Below are positions 9,047 through 18,366 of a DNA stretch of 64,000 bases, piece after piece; the stretch's first letter is position 1, and each line of letters begins with the position of its first letter. Below the pieces are notes generated by a model. It ran no database searches, was not told where the DNA came from, and saw only the letters and a program-made list of their open reading frames with translations. The DNA is from Phyllobacterium pellucidum (GTDB lineage Bacteria > Pseudomonadota > Alphaproteobacteria > Rhizobiales > Rhizobiaceae): positions 310,001 through 374,000 of the forward strand of contig NZ_JABUMX010000001.1 in the NCBI RefSeq assembly GCF_013327855.1, written 5' to 3'. Made by a program: the position numbers and the translations under genes.

Positions 9047-9712
9047 ATGGATGTGTATGAGGCAGTTGCAACCCGACGAGCGGTGCGCGGATTCAAAGAC
9101 GAGCCTGTGTCGAGGGAATTGCTCGAGCGCGTGCTGTCCGCCGCGGCGTGGGCTCCGTCTGGATCGAATATCCAGCCGTGGAATACCTATGTGATGACCG
9201 GCGCGCCGTTGGCTGAACTCAAGACCGACGCCGTCGAGCGCGTGGCCCACGGCGACCCGTGGGACGAGCGACAGTACGAGATGTACCCGTCCGTGTTGAA
9301 GTCCCCCTACGCCGAGCGCCGATCCGCCTTCGGCAAGGAGCGCTACAGCGCGCTCGGTATTGCGCGCGAGGACTGGGAGGCGCGCCAGCGGGCAGCCATT
9401 GCCAACTGGAACTGCTTCGGTGCGCCGGCCGCGCTGTTCTGCTATATCGACCGCGATCTGGGCCTGCCCCAATGGGCTGACGTCGGCATGTATCTGCAGA
9501 CCGTGATGCTGCTGCTCCGCGCCGAAGGACTGCACAGTTGCACGCAGATGGCGTGGTCGCAGGTTCGCGAGTCGGTCGCGGAGGCCCTGTCACCTCCGGA
9601 AGGTCTCATCCTCTTCTGCGGCATGTCGATAGGTTACGAAGACCCCACGGTGAATTACCCCCGTACAGGCCGCGCGCCACTCGCCGAGACGGTCACGTTC
9701 GTCGGCGGTTAG
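9047..9712 (+). CDS. Nitroreductase family flavoprotein
   Basis: A 221-residue FMN-dependent oxidoreductase of the NfsB/RutE-like fold. The start TRRAVRGFKDEPVSRELLE and the FMN-contacting AAWAPSGSNIQPWNTYV are family hallmarks; the later NCFGAPAALFCYIDRDLGLP, LRAEGLHSCTQMAW and LFCGMSIGYED fit too. The ATG at 9047 has GGAGG six bases upstream; the ATG at 9035 lies before that site and is rejected. The likely reaction is NAD(P)H-linked reduction of nitroaromatics or quinones; the true substrate is unknown. Codon use is richer in G/C-ending codons (about 11 GAG to 2 GAA in the first half) than neighbours, suggesting acquisition. Confidence 0.85.
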   Translation: MDVYEAVATRRAVRGFKDEPVSRELLERVLSAAAWAPSGSNIQPWNTYVMTGAPLAELKTDAVERVAHGDPWDERQYEMYPSVLKSPYAERRSAFGKERYSALGIAREDWEARQRAAIANWNCFGAPAALFCYIDRDLGLPQWADVGMYLQTVMLLLRAEGLHSCTQMAWSQVRESVAEALSPPEGLILFCGMSIGYEDPTVNYPRTGRAPLAETVTFVGG

Positions 9713-10116
9713 TTGCTTACATCACGTACGCGACCCCTTCGTGCTCGAGCCCGACGGGAGGCTGGCGTTTCGACGCGTTTGCGGATTATCTAGGGCGCCT
9801 GGAGCAGCTCGCGGTCCGCCAGACGTATACTACTGTAAATTACTTCCAAACCAGCCACACCGGCGTCATGGTGCTGATTACGCGCGAACAAATGCCCCGC
9901 AAGGCAGTATCGGGCTTTGCCACCGTCGCGTGAATGATCGAAGACAGCTTTATTCTTTTCCCAGGCCCGGCTCGCATAAAACGCCACCGGGAACAGAGAC
10001 GCGCGCGCGGCACGTGGCTCACATCGCCATTGTCAGCTCTATCACCGCGTTTTGCGTCGAACTTGTCCTTTCAGCGCCTTGGCCATCCTGCAATGGCCCT
10101 TCGAGGGAGTAGAAGA
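9713..10116. other. Gene-poor stretch, possible coding remnant
   Basis: These 404 bases lie between the nitroreductase and the arylsulfatase. Several frames stay open for 100 or more codons, including one reading RFDAFADYLGRLEQLAVRQT and another VRDPFVLEPDGRLAFRRV, but none has a good start with ribosome-binding site and none matches a family I know. High GC alone can keep frames open. It may be remnant coding DNA imported with the nitroreductase. Confidence 0.35.
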
Positions 10117-11832
10117 ATGAGAACGACACTGAAGAGCATGACGGCAGCGATAGCTGTTGCCGGTGGCCTTTTGGCTGGCACGGCGGCGGTACACGCGCAG
10201 GACGCCAAACCCAATATCCTTTTCATCATGGGGGACGATATTGGCTGGATGCAGCCGAGCATCTACCACCGCGGTCTGATGGTTGGAGAAACGCCCAACA
10301 TCGATCGCATCGGCAATGAAGGCGCAATGTTCACGACCTACTACGCCGAGCAGAGTTGCACGGCAGGACGCAACGCCTTCTTCACCGGAATGCACCCGTT
10401 GCGAACGGGCATGATACCGCCACAACTGCCCGGCAGCCCGTCTTACCTCAAGCCAGGCACTCCATCGCTTGCATGGTTTCTACGCGACCTCGGCTACAAC
10501 ACGGGTGAGTTCGGCAAAAACCACCTTGGCGATCATACGGACGCCTTGCCGACAGCGCACGGTTTCCATGAATTTTGGGGCTATCTCTATCACCTCGATG
10601 CCATGCAGGGGGTAAGTTTCCCTGATATCAACAAGACCCCGACCGAGCAGACGATAGCCCCGCCCTGCCGGAACACGCCAATCCCTGGTCTCAAGGAAGA
10701 CCCAGCTGCGGTCGATCCGAAAACGACGACGTGCTTGATGCCGCCACGACCCGTACTGGCTTGCAAATCCTCGGATGGCACCGGCGCCAACCAGACCTGC
10801 ACCGACGAGGGCCCGCTGACACTGGAGCGCTCGAAGACGGTCGACGAGGAAATATCGAGCCACGTCATCGATTTCCTTGATCGCAACGATCCGAAGAAGA
10901 CCAACAAGCCGTTCTTCGTCTGGTACAACCCCGCGAGAATGCACATAACCACCGTGCTTTCCGACAAGTATCTCGGGATGGTCGGCGAACCCGGCGGCAA
11001 GGACTGGGGTGTAAACGAGGCAGGCATGAAGCAGATGGACGACAACATCGGCTACGTGCTCAAGAAGCTCGAGGAAATGGGACAACTCGATAATACGATT
11101 GTTGCATTCACCACCGACAATGGTGCCGAAACGATCACCTATCCTGACGGCGGTACTACACCCTTCAAGGGTGGCAAGCTGTCGACCTGGGAAGGCGGGA
11201 TGCGGGCGCCGCTCGTTGTGCGCTGGCCTGGCCACATCAAGCCCGGCACGGTGAAAAACGACATGTTCGCTTCCCTCGACTGGTTGCCGACCCTCGTTGA
11301 CATTGCTGGCGGTCCTAAAGGCAATGAATTGAAGAGCGAAATCGAGAAGGGAACATATCCCGGGATTACCAAGACCACACTCGATGGCGTCAATCAGCGC
11401 GACTATCTTGAAGGAACGTCGGACAAGTCGGCCCGCGATACATTCTTCTACTATTCCGGCAAAGACCCGTCAGCCGTCCGCTACAAGAACTGGAAGATGT
11501 ACTTCGCGATGGTATCCGATGCTCCGCAGGGATTCCTGACCGGTGTCATTCCGTATAGCTGGACACAGGTCGTCAATATCAAGCGCGACCCGTTCGAAAC
11601 CTCTGTCGGCGATCAGATAAAGACGCTTTTCGGTATGGGCGGGGCAATCTCGGCTCCGGCGACTGCCTACGTCTACGACTGGAACATGCTCCCGATCGGC
11701 CAGGCATTGTGGCTCAAGGAACTCCAGAGCTATATCGACTTCCCGCCAATGCAGGACCCGGCGAGCTATAACCTCCAACAGGTGATCCAACAGGTTCAGG
11801 CGATGAAGCAAGCGCATCATCCAAGTGAATGA
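10117..11832 (+). CDS. Periplasmic arylsulfatase (formylglycine-dependent sulfatase)
   Basis: A 571-residue sulfatase expected to hydrolyse sulfate esters in the periplasm. A Sec signal peptide covers residues 1-27 (GGLLAGTAAVHA). The metal ligands are in NILFIMGDDIGW (Asp40, Asp41). The sulfatase signature SCTAGRNAFFTGMHP places the formylglycine-precursor cysteine at residue 81 in C-x-A-x-R form. FTTDNGAE and KGGKLSTWEGGMRAPLVVRW complete the catalytic core. The ATG at 10117 follows GAGGGAG and gives the signal peptide; the long upstream extension is rejected. The cysteine must be modified by a formylglycine-generating enzyme, which is not in this window. The gene stands alone, followed by a hairpin. 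Confidence 0.92.
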   Translation: MRTTLKSMTAAIAVAGGLLAGTAAVHAQDAKPNILFIMGDDIGWMQPSIYHRGLMVGETPNIDRIGNEGAMFTTYYAEQSCTAGRNAFFTGMHPLRTGMIPPQLPGSPSYLKPGTPSLAWFLRDLGYNTGEFGKNHLGDHTDALPTAHGFHEFWGYLYHLDAMQGVSFPDINKTPTEQTIAPPCRNTPIPGLKEDPAAVDPKTTTCLMPPRPVLACKSSDGTGANQTCTDEGPLTLERSKTVDEEISSHVIDFLDRNDPKKTNKPFFVWYNPARMHITTVLSDKYLGMVGEPGGKDWGVNEAGMKQMDDNIGYVLKKLEEMGQLDNTIVAFTTDNGAETITYPDGGTTPFKGGKLSTWEGGMRAPLVVRWPGHIKPGTVKNDMFASLDWLPTLVDIAGGPKGNELKSEIEKGTYPGITKTTLDGVNQRDYLEGTSDKSARDTFFYYSGKDPSAVRYKNWKMYFAMVSDAPQGFLTGVIPYSWTQVVNIKRDPFETSVGDQIKTLFGMGGAISAPATAYVYDWNMLPIGQALWLKELQSYIDFPPMQDPASYNLQQVIQQVQAMKQAHHPSE

Positions 11833-11840
11833 CACGAATA

Positions 11841-11870
11841 ATGCGGACGTCCCCTAGGGGCCGTCCGCAT
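11841..11870 (+). terminator. Strong hairpin after the arylsulfatase gene
   Basis: ATGCGGACG pairs perfectly with CGTCCGCAT, and inside them CCCC pairs with GGGG around TA, giving a 30-base stem-loop that starts 8 bases after the stop codon. No T-tract follows, so it may protect the 3' end or act as a factor-dependent terminator rather than an intrinsic one. Confidence 0.5.
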
Positions 11871-12037
11871 TCGGCGATTAGCCACTTCGGCTCAATTCAC
11901 CTTTGCCGTCGATATTCTCGCGACTGCACGCCAAACGCGAAAGTTCTTCATTTGTTCGCAGGCCAAGCTGGAGTAGTCTTGCGCAACGACTCACCGCTGC
12001 CGCAACGCAGCCGACCGGCCTGCCGCAATGAGGGACT

Positions 12038-14110
12038 ATGGGCGCTGCCTATCTGGAGAAACTTAACCCCGAACAGCGGCTTGCCGTCGAATATGGAACA
12101 GACTTGCTTCCATCGACCATTGGCGGGCCGTTGCTTGTCATTGCCGGCGCCGGATCCGGTAAAACCAACACGCTTGCCCACCGCGTGGCGCATCTCATCG
12201 TCAAAGGTACCGATCCAGGGCGCATTCTTCTGATGACCTTCTCACGCCGGGCTGCCTCAGAAATGGCGCGACGGGTAGAGCGTATCTGTACGCAGGTGCT
12301 GGGCGCAAATGCCGGAGTCTTGACCGACGCGCTGGCCTGGGCGGGCACGTTTCATGGCATTGGCGCGCGCCTGCTACGCGATTATGCCGAACAGATCGGC
12401 CTCAATCCCGATTTCACGATCCACGACCGTGAAGACAGCGCCGATCTCATGAACCTTGTTCGCCACGAACTCGGTTTCTCTAAGACGGAAAGCCGTTTTC
12501 CGACCAAGGGAACATGCCTTGCCATCTATTCGCGCGTCGTCAACTCGGAGGTACCGCTCGCTGAGGTGCTGCAGGCATTCTTTCCCTGGGTGGCCGGGTG
12601 GGAGAAACAGCTGCGCGAGCTCTTTGCCGCCTATGTCGAAGCCAAGCAGCTGCAGTACGTACTCGATTATGACGACCTGCTGCTCTACTGGGCGCAAACC
12701 GTCGGCGATCCGATGCTCGCGGAAGATATGGGCTGCCGTTGGGATCACGTTCTCGTCGATGAATACCAGGACACCAACCGGCTGCAGGCCTCGATTCTTT
12801 TGGCTTTGCGGCCGGCGGGCGTCGGCTTGACCGTCGTTGGCGATGACGCGCAATCGATCTATTCATTTCGCGCAGCGACCGTACGCAACATCCTGGATTT
12901 CCCTGCCACCTTCACCCCGCAGGCGAGTATCGTCACCCTTGACCGTAACTATCGCTCGACCCAGCCGATCCTTGCCGCAGCCAACGGCGTGATCGATCTG
13001 GCGCGGGAACGCTTTACCAAGAACCTCTGGAGCGAGCGCGAGTCGGCGGAGCGGCCGCGCATGGTGACCGTCAAGGACGAGGCGGACCAGGCCCGCTACA
13101 TCGTCGAACAGGTACTCGAAAATCGCGAAACGGGAACCTTGCTGAAACAGCAGGCCGTGCTTTTCAGGACGTCGCACCACAGCGGCCCATTGGAAGTCGA
13201 ACTGACGCGCCGCAACATTCCTTTCGTCAAGTTCGGCGGCCTCAAGTTCCTCGACAGCGCCCATGTGAAGGATATGCTTGCCTTGCTGCGTTTTGCACAA
13301 AACCCACGCGACCGCGTTGCGGGCTTCCGGCTTATGCAGATCATCCCAGGCGTCGGCCCGACCTCGGCGCGCCGCGTTCTCGATGAAATGGCCGAGCAGC
13401 CCGATCCGCTCGGCGCGCTCGCGCAGATCGCCCCTCCTCCCCGTGCGGGCAATGACTGGTCAGCTTTCGTCAATGCGCTGAACGACTTGAAGCGCGGAAC
13501 GACCGGCTGGCCTGCCGAACTCGAGCGTGCGCGCGCCTGGTACGAACCGCATCTCGACCGCATTCACGAGGATGCCGAAATACGCAAGACGGATTTGCTG
13601 CAACTCGAACAGATCGCCGCGGGCTATGCGTCTCGCGAGCGTTTCCTCACGGAACTCACCCTCGATCCACCGGATGCGACGAGTGACCAATCGGGCGTCC
13701 CGCTGCTTGACGAGGACTACCTTATCCTGTCGACGATCCATTCCGCCAAGGGGCTGGAATGGAAATCCGTATTTATCCTCAATGCTGTCGATGGCTGCAT
13801 TCCGTCCGACCTTGGCGCTGGAACGACGGCCGAACTCGAGGAAGAGCGCCGCCTGCTCTATGTGGCGATGACGCGCGCCAAGGATAGCCTCCACCTCATC
13901 CTGCCGCAGCGTTTCTTCACGCACGGCCAGAATTCACTCGGCGATCGTCATGTGTACGCATCACGCACGCGCTTCATCCCGGCAACGTTGCTGCAGTATT
14001 TCGAGAATCGGCCGTGGCCGGTGCACAACCGGGATCAGGAGGCGCGCGCCAAGGATGTTCGCAGCCAACGTGTCGATGTCGCCGCAAAAATGCGGGCAAT
14101 GTGGCGGTAG
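12038..14110 (+). CDS. UvrD/PcrA-like superfamily 1 DNA helicase
   Basis: A 690-residue 3'-5' DNA helicase. In order are the Q-motif and Walker A (LNPEQRLAVEYG, then VIAGAGSGKTNTLAHRV near residues 34-50), motif II (VLVDEYQDTNR near 244), motif III (VVGDDAQSIYSFRAATVRNI), motif IV (LDRNYRSTQPIL), motif V (STIHSAKGLEWKSVFILN near 570) and motif VI (LLYVAMTRAKDSLHLILP). Length fits UvrD/PcrA. The C-terminal tail is short and basic and lacks the extended UvrB-interaction region, so I read it as a UvrD paralogue and give no symbol. ATG at 12038 is the first codon before the helicase domain. It stands alone. Confidence 0.92.
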   Translation: MGAAYLEKLNPEQRLAVEYGTDLLPSTIGGPLLVIAGAGSGKTNTLAHRVAHLIVKGTDPGRILLMTFSRRAASEMARRVERICTQVLGANAGVLTDALAWAGTFHGIGARLLRDYAEQIGLNPDFTIHDREDSADLMNLVRHELGFSKTESRFPTKGTCLAIYSRVVNSEVPLAEVLQAFFPWVAGWEKQLRELFAAYVEAKQLQYVLDYDDLLLYWAQTVGDPMLAEDMGCRWDHVLVDEYQDTNRLQASILLALRPAGVGLTVVGDDAQSIYSFRAATVRNILDFPATFTPQASIVTLDRNYRSTQPILAAANGVIDLARERFTKNLWSERESAERPRMVTVKDEADQARYIVEQVLENRETGTLLKQQAVLFRTSHHSGPLEVELTRRNIPFVKFGGLKFLDSAHVKDMLALLRFAQNPRDRVAGFRLMQIIPGVGPTSARRVLDEMAEQPDPLGALAQIAPPPRAGNDWSAFVNALNDLKRGTTGWPAELERARAWYEPHLDRIHEDAEIRKTDLLQLEQIAAGYASRERFLTELTLDPPDATSDQSGVPLLDEDYLILSTIHSAKGLEWKSVFILNAVDGCIPSDLGAGTTAELEEERRLLYVAMTRAKDSLHLILPQRFFTHGQNSLGDRHVYASRTRFIPATLLQYFENRPWPVHNRDQEARAKDVRSQRVDVAAKMRAMWR

Positions 14111-14249
14111 GTTTCCGTCCTCGACGTTAGGTTGATGCGCTGTAAAATCCAGGGATGAAAGAGCAAAACGACCGGCACGCAGGCAATTAGCGCGGAACAT
14201 TCGCGAGGCGCGGTCGTTATAGCTGTGTCAGTAATAGGAGCTCCCAAAA

Positions 14250-14501
14250 ATGGCAATGTTTTCAAAGAATGCGGACGATATTCAAGGTGATGTCGAGGCG
14301 CAGATCGCTGCCCTGCGCAAGGAAATTTCCAAGATCTCCGCAAGTCTTCCCGATTTGACCAGCGAACGATTTGATGAAGTAAAGCGCATTGCAACGAAGC
14401 AAGCGAAACATGCAGCCGCCACAGCGCGCGAAAATCCCGTGGCTACCATCGCAATCCTGGCTGGCGCAGCGGTGCTGGTCGGCTTGCTCGCTCGGCGATA
14501 G
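14250..14501 (+). CDS. DUF883/ElaB/YqjD-like membrane-anchored protein
   Basis: An 83-residue protein with an N-terminal amphipathic helix (DVEAQIAALRKEISKISASL), a charged linker, and a C-terminal membrane helix (NPVATIAILAGAAVLVGLLA) ending in Arg-Arg. E. coli ElaB, YqjD and YgaM have the same plan and tether ribosomes to the inner membrane in stationary phase; that function is assumed here only by analogy. AGGAG lies eleven bases before the ATG. A second protein of the same shape follows 15 bases later on the same strand. Confidence 0.8.
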   Translation: MAMFSKNADDIQGDVEAQIAALRKEISKISASLPDLTSERFDEVKRIATKQAKHAAATARENPVATIAILAGAAVLVGLLARR

Positions 14502-14516
14502 AAGGACCGAAGCGCC

Positions 14517-14831
14517 ATGGATGAAACAACCATTGAGAATGAGGCGGACAAGGTTCGCCTCAAGGCCGAAATTGCCGAGTTGAAGCGCGATCTTGCCGCC
14601 ATCACCAAGACCTTGGCTGACAAGGGCGTGGAGCTGCTCGACGATTTTAGCGACGACGATGATGACGACGAGACATCGACGCTCGACGATCTGCGGGAGC
14701 GCGGTCGCCGTGCTGCTATCGGACTCGGGCATAAGGCGCGGCAGATCGCCGATACGCCGACCCAGAACTCGGTTTCAACGCTGATGATCATCGCCGGACT
14801 TGGCGTCATCATTGGTATGCTGGCGCGTTAA
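14517..14831 (+). CDS. Second DUF883-like membrane-anchored protein with an acidic run
   Basis: A 104-residue protein with a coiled-coil-like N-terminus (EADKVRLKAEIAELKRDLAA), an acidic segment of seven aspartates (DDFSDDDDDDET), a basic stretch (RERGRRAAIGLGHKARQ), and a C-terminal membrane helix (STLMIIAGLGVIIGMLAR). The plan matches the preceding gene, so the two probably act together at the inner membrane. ATG at 14517 is 15 bases after the previous stop. Function is inferred only from shape. Confidence 0.75.
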   Translation: MDETTIENEADKVRLKAEIAELKRDLAAITKTLADKGVELLDDFSDDDDDDETSTLDDLRERGRRAAIGLGHKARQIADTPTQNSVSTLMIIAGLGVIIGMLAR

Positions 14832-14842
14832 AAAATTATGAG

Positions 14843-14967
14843 GGTTCTTCGGAACCAATCCGCCAGATAGGCATTTAATAGGTGCTGGTTCCCAACCAGC
14901 AAGGCCGCACCCCACGGCCCAACCCCCAAGTCCCAGCTTTCATTCCGATGAAAGCTGGGCTTTTTTT
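14843..14967 (+). ncRNA. Candidate structured small RNA with C-rich loops and an intrinsic terminator
   Basis: Four stem-loops are packed in 125 bases. GGTTC-TTCG-GAACC occupies 14843-14856. GCTGGTT-CCC-AACCAGC occupies 14884-14900. GGCCG-CACCCCA-CGGCC occupies 14903-14919, followed by unpaired CAACCCCCAAG. The last is a perfect 12-bp stem with loop TCCG at 14932-14959, followed by CTTTTTTT, a textbook intrinsic terminator. Unpaired C-runs are typical of trans-acting rhizobial sRNAs that pair with G-rich ribosome-binding sites. The 5' end is unclear: TTTAAT at 14874 could be a -10 box, and the first hairpin could instead belong to the upstream mRNA. Alternatively the whole is a long 3' UTR. 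I cannot name the family. Confidence 0.5.
14932..14967 (+). terminator. Intrinsic terminator
   Basis: CCCAGCTTTCAT pairs with ATGAAAGCTGGG around TCCG and is followed by seven T. It ends either the DUF883-like operon or the small RNA candidate and faces the convergent merR-type gene. Confidence 0.9.
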
Positions 14968-14973
14968 GTGGGC

Positions 14974-15531
14974 TTATCGAACCTGATCGAGCAGACGTTT
15001 GCACTCCAAGAGGTCGAACAAGGTCTCCTGCAGAAGCGTGCGGTTGTCCTTGGAGAGGCGCTTGCCATCGGCCGCAACAGGCCCTTCCTCCTCGCCCTTG
15101 ATCAGGCCGAAGAGCCGGCGCCCGTGGGCCGCAGGTTTCGGCGTTCCCATGACCGCGGCTTCCTCCGCAGCATCGACCCGATCCTGTTCGGCTGCTAGCG
15201 CTTCCTCCTGGCGGGCATTGGCCTGCTTTTGCTGGCTTATTGCTTCCGCTGCCGCCGTATCGCCGCTGCCAAGCGCAATGATGAACTGCGTTCCGTTTTC
15301 ACGTAGAAGACGCTGCACGCCCTTGATCGTATAGCCCTGATCGTAAAGGAGGTGGCGGATGCCCTTGAGGAGGTCCACATCGAGCGGACGGTAATAGCGC
15401 CTGCCCCCACCGCGTTTCATCGGCTTTATGTGTGTGAACCGCGTTTCCCAGAAGCGCAGGACATGCTGGGGCAGATCGAGATCTTCCGCGACTTCGCTGA
15501 TGGTTCTGAATGCGTCGGGGCTTTTGTCCAT
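14974..15531 (-). CDS. MerR-family transcriptional regulator
   Basis: A 185-residue DNA-binding protein. The N-terminal winged helix-turn-helix is clear ([25 protein letters not shown], then [28 protein letters not shown], residues 8-70). The middle is an Ala/Glu/Gln-rich helix, and the C-terminus ([22 protein letters not shown]) looks like a dimerisation helix. Only one cysteine lies in that tail, so no metal-binding pair as in MerR or CueR is present. It lies downstream of ihfA on the same strand, an arrangement common in rhizobia. Its ligand is unknown. Confidence 0.85.
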   Translation of the reverse strand: MDKSPDAFRTISEVAEDLDLPQHVLRFWETRFTHIKPMKRGGGRRYYRPLDVDLLKGIRHLLYDQGYTIKGVQRLLRENGTQFIIALGSGDTAAAEAISQQKQANARQEEALAAEQDRVDAAEEAAVMGTPKPAAHGRRLFGLIKGEEEGPVAADGKRLSKDNRTLLQETLFDLLECKRLLDQVR

Positions 15532-15668
15532 GTTTTCACCCTTTCAGGAGAAAATCTGATTCGACCTCCATTTTCAGCGATTTGCAATGCATAATTCAAG
15601 CGGAACGCGAGACTACCTCACAGCAATCTCGCGTAAAAGGACGCTTAAAGTTGCGGAATCGCCCGAAT

Positions 15669-15989
15669 TCAGGCTGATTTCTTTTTGCGTGTCTGGTGGG
15701 AGCGGAGAATCCGCTGCTTGAGCACGTTGGATGCCTTGAACGTCATTACCCTGCGCGGCAGGATCGGGACTTCTTCCCCGGTCTTCGGATTGCGCCCGAT
15801 GCGTTCATTCTTGTCCCTTACCTGGAACGTGGCGAACGACGACAATTTAACTGTCTCGCCACGAACAATTGCGTCACATACCTCATCGAGGATTGTTTCG
15901 ACGAGTGAAGCTGACTCCGTTCGCGAAAGTCCTACCTTGCGGTAGACCGCCTCGGCCAGATCAGCACGCGTAATGGTCTTACCCCCCAT
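15669..15989 (-). CDS. ihfA: Integration host factor subunit alpha
   Basis: A 106-residue HU/IHF-family DNA-bending protein that pairs with IhfB for nucleoid organisation, recombination and sigma-54 promoter activation. The core has [21 protein letters not shown] and the DNA-arm segment [20 protein letters not shown] with the intercalating proline in RNPKTG. The basic tail (RKKKSA) is usual for alphaproteobacterial IhfA. It lies downstream of fabH on the same strand and upstream of the MerR-type gene. Confidence 0.95.
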   Translation of the reverse strand: MGGKTITRADLAEAVYRKVGLSRTESASLVETILDEVCDAIVRGETVKLSSFATFQVRDKNERIGRNPKTGEEVPILPRRVMTFKASNVLKQRILRSHQTRKKKSA

Positions 15990-16112
15990 ACGATCTCAAA
16001 GCTCTCGTTTGTTGCAAATCTACCAGGTGATAGCGGAAGTTATAGGATGAAAACCGATCGGGCAAGCAGCTTGGAAGAGTTCGTCGACCAATCCACGGAC
16101 CCGGTCGTCCTG

Positions 16113-17084
16113 CTACCAGCGTAGCAGAACTGCACCCCACGTAAAGCCCCCGCCCATGGCCTCGAGCAGCACGAGATCGCCTTGCTTGATACGCCCGTCC
16201 GCAACAGCCGTCGCGAGTGCTAAGGGTACTGAAGCGGCTGATGTATTTCCGTGCCGGTCAACCGTGATGACAACCTTTTCTTCGGCCAGATGCAGCTTCT
16301 TTGCGGAGGCGTCGATGATGCGCTTGTTGGCCTGGTGCGGCACGAACCAGTCGATGTCCTCGGCAGTAATTCCTGCCTCGGAAAACGAGGCTTCGATCAC
16401 GTCCGTGATCATGCCGACCGCATGCTTGAAGACCTCCCTGCCCTCCATCCGCAGGTGGCCGACAGTCTGGGTCGTCGACGGTCCGCCATCGACGTAAAGC
16501 TTGTCCTTGTGCGAGCCGTCGGAGCGCAAATTGGCCGTCAGCACGCCGCGATCGGAGGTAAGCCCACGGCCTTCATTGGCCTCAAGGATGATGGCACCGG
16601 CGCCGTCACCGAACAGCACACAGGTCGTGCGGTCATTCCAGTCGAGGATGCGCGAGAATGTCTCGGAGCCGATCACCAAAACGCGCTTTGCCATGCCGCC
16701 GCGAATATAGAGGTCGGCTGTTGCAACCGCGTAGACGAATCCGGAGCAGACCGCCTGCATGTCGAATGCAAAACCGTGCGTCATGCCCAGCCGGGCCTGG
16801 ATATTGACCGCCGTAGCCGGAAACGTGTTGTCGGGAGTCGATGTTGCGAGAATGATGAGATCGATATCTGCCGGCGTCATGCCCGCATTATCGAGAGCGG
16901 CGCGCGCTGCTGCCTCGCCCAGCGATGCGGTGGTTTCACCCTCACCCGCAATGTAGCGCTGCCTGATGCCGGTGCGCTGGACGATCCATTCGTCCGAAGT
17001 TTCGACAATGCCTTCGAGATCAGAATTCTTTACCAGGCGCGCCGGCGTGGCCGCCCCTATACCTTTAACAACGGAACGGATCAT
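16113..17084 (-). CDS. fabH: Beta-ketoacyl-ACP synthase III
   Basis: A 323-residue enzyme that condenses acetyl-CoA with malonyl-ACP to start fatty acid synthesis in the cytoplasm. The catalytic triad is visible: Cys113 in MQAVCSGF, His250 in FVPHQANKR and Asn280 in RHGNTSAAS. Length is normal. Its ATG overlaps the plsX stop by four bases (ATGA), so the two are translationally coupled. Confidence 0.97.
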   Translation of the reverse strand: MIRSVVKGIGAATPARLVKNSDLEGIVETSDEWIVQRTGIRQRYIAGEGETTASLGEAAARAALDNAGMTPADIDLIILATSTPDNTFPATAVNIQARLGMTHGFAFDMQAVCSGFVYAVATADLYIRGGMAKRVLVIGSETFSRILDWNDRTTCVLFGDGAGAIILEANEGRGLTSDRGVLTANLRSDGSHKDKLYVDGGPSTTQTVGHLRMEGREVFKHAVGMITDVIEASFSEAGITAEDIDWFVPHQANKRIIDASAKKLHLAEEKVVITVDRHGNTSAASVPLALATAVADGRIKQGDLVLLEAMGGGFTWGAVLLRW

Positions 17085-18166
17085 TTACTTCCCTGTTCTA
17101 TTTCAACCTCGGCGTCGCTTTCGGTTTCATCCTTGAAAGCCACACCGACCGGGCTCTTATGGAAATGGGTAAGATCCGCCGCGATCTTGTCCAGAAGCTT
17201 GTTGTGCGCCATGTCATAGCCGACGTCGATCGCCGAAGCAAAGCCGAGAGCATCGGTACCGCCATGGCTCTTGATGACGACGCCGTTGAGACCGAGGAAG
17301 ACGCCGCCATTGGTCTTGCGCGGGTCCATCTTCTCCCGCATGCGATCAAAAGCGCCTTTGGCAAAAAGGTAGCCGATCTTGGCCATCAGCGTGCGGTTCA
17401 TCGCATCGCGCAGATACTGCGTATATTGCTTGGCCGTACCTTCAGCGGCTTTCAGGGCTATGTTACCGGCGAACCCCTCGGTCACGACGACATCGACCGT
17501 ACCCTTGCCGATATCGTTGCCTTCGACAAAACCGTAATATTCGAGCGTCGGCAAAGGTATCTCGCGCAGGATGCGCGCAGCATCCTTGACGTCGTCCTGT
17601 CCCTTGATCTCCTCAACGCCTACGTTGAGCAGGCCGATCGTCGGACGCTTGATTTCAAAAAGCGACCGGGCCATCGCCGCGCCCATGACCGCATAATCGA
17701 CGAGTTGCTGAGCGTCGGCGCCAATCGTTGCGCCAATATCGAGTACGATGCTCTCGCCCTTCAGGGTCGGCCAGATACCGGCAATCGCCGGACGCTCGAC
17801 ATTCGCCATTGTACGCAGGCAGAATTTCGACATGGCCATCAGGGCGCCGGTATTGCCGGCCGAAACGCAGACATCCGCCTCGCCGGTCTTCACCGCCTCG
17901 ATCGACCGCCACATAGACGATTTCCAACGCCCGTTGCGCAAGGCCTGGCTCGGCTTTTCATCCATGCGTACGGCGACGTCGCAATGATGCAGGGTCGATG
18001 CATTGGACAATGCCTGGTGTCGGGCAAGGATCGGAGCCACCTCCGCTTCACGCCCAAAGACCACGAACCTGATGTCAGGATGGCGCTCCAGCGCCGTTGC
18101 CATGCCGGGGATGACGACCTCTGGACCGAAATCACCGCCCATGGCGTCAATGGAAATTCTGATCAC
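17081..18166 (-). CDS. plsX: Phosphate acyltransferase PlsX
   Basis: A 361-residue enzyme that makes acyl-phosphate from acyl-ACP, the first step of the PlsX/PlsY phospholipid route. The start [21 protein letters not shown] is diagnostic, as are [14 protein letters not shown] and [15 protein letters not shown] chose GTG at 18166, which places [11 protein letters not shown] at the normal terminus and has AGGACA upstream; the frame runs open to 18268 but would add an odd leader. It overlaps fabH by four bases. In enterics rpmF lies just upstream; I see none in the 200 bases before this gene. Confidence 0.96.
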   Translation of the reverse strand: MIRISIDAMGGDFGPEVVIPGMATALERHPDIRFVVFGREAEVAPILARHQALSNASTLHHCDVAVRMDEKPSQALRNGRWKSSMWRSIEAVKTGEADVCVSAGNTGALMAMSKFCLRTMANVERPAIAGIWPTLKGESIVLDIGATIGADAQQLVDYAVMGAAMARSLFEIKRPTIGLLNVGVEEIKGQDDVKDAARILREIPLPTLEYYGFVEGNDIGKGTVDVVVTEGFAGNIALKAAEGTAKQYTQYLRDAMNRTLMAKIGYLFAKGAFDRMREKMDPRKTNGGVFLGLNGVVIKSHGGTDALGFASAIDVGYDMAHNKLLDKIAADLTHFHKSPVGVAFKDETESDAEVEIEQGSK

Positions 18167-18366
18167 TCTCGATTGTCCTGTCTGGTTCAGCGCCTGTGCA
18201 TGGCGTTCTTTGAAAAGACTCGGGGAAAATAGACATTTTGCGTAGGCGCACAACTGATTTCTGCCCAATCATAGGCGCGCTCGATCCACTAAGCTTGAAT
18301 ACTCGTCCCAATCCTTGGTCTTGTCTCAACTCCCTGACACCATCTACCCGCAGGATGAGATAGCGA

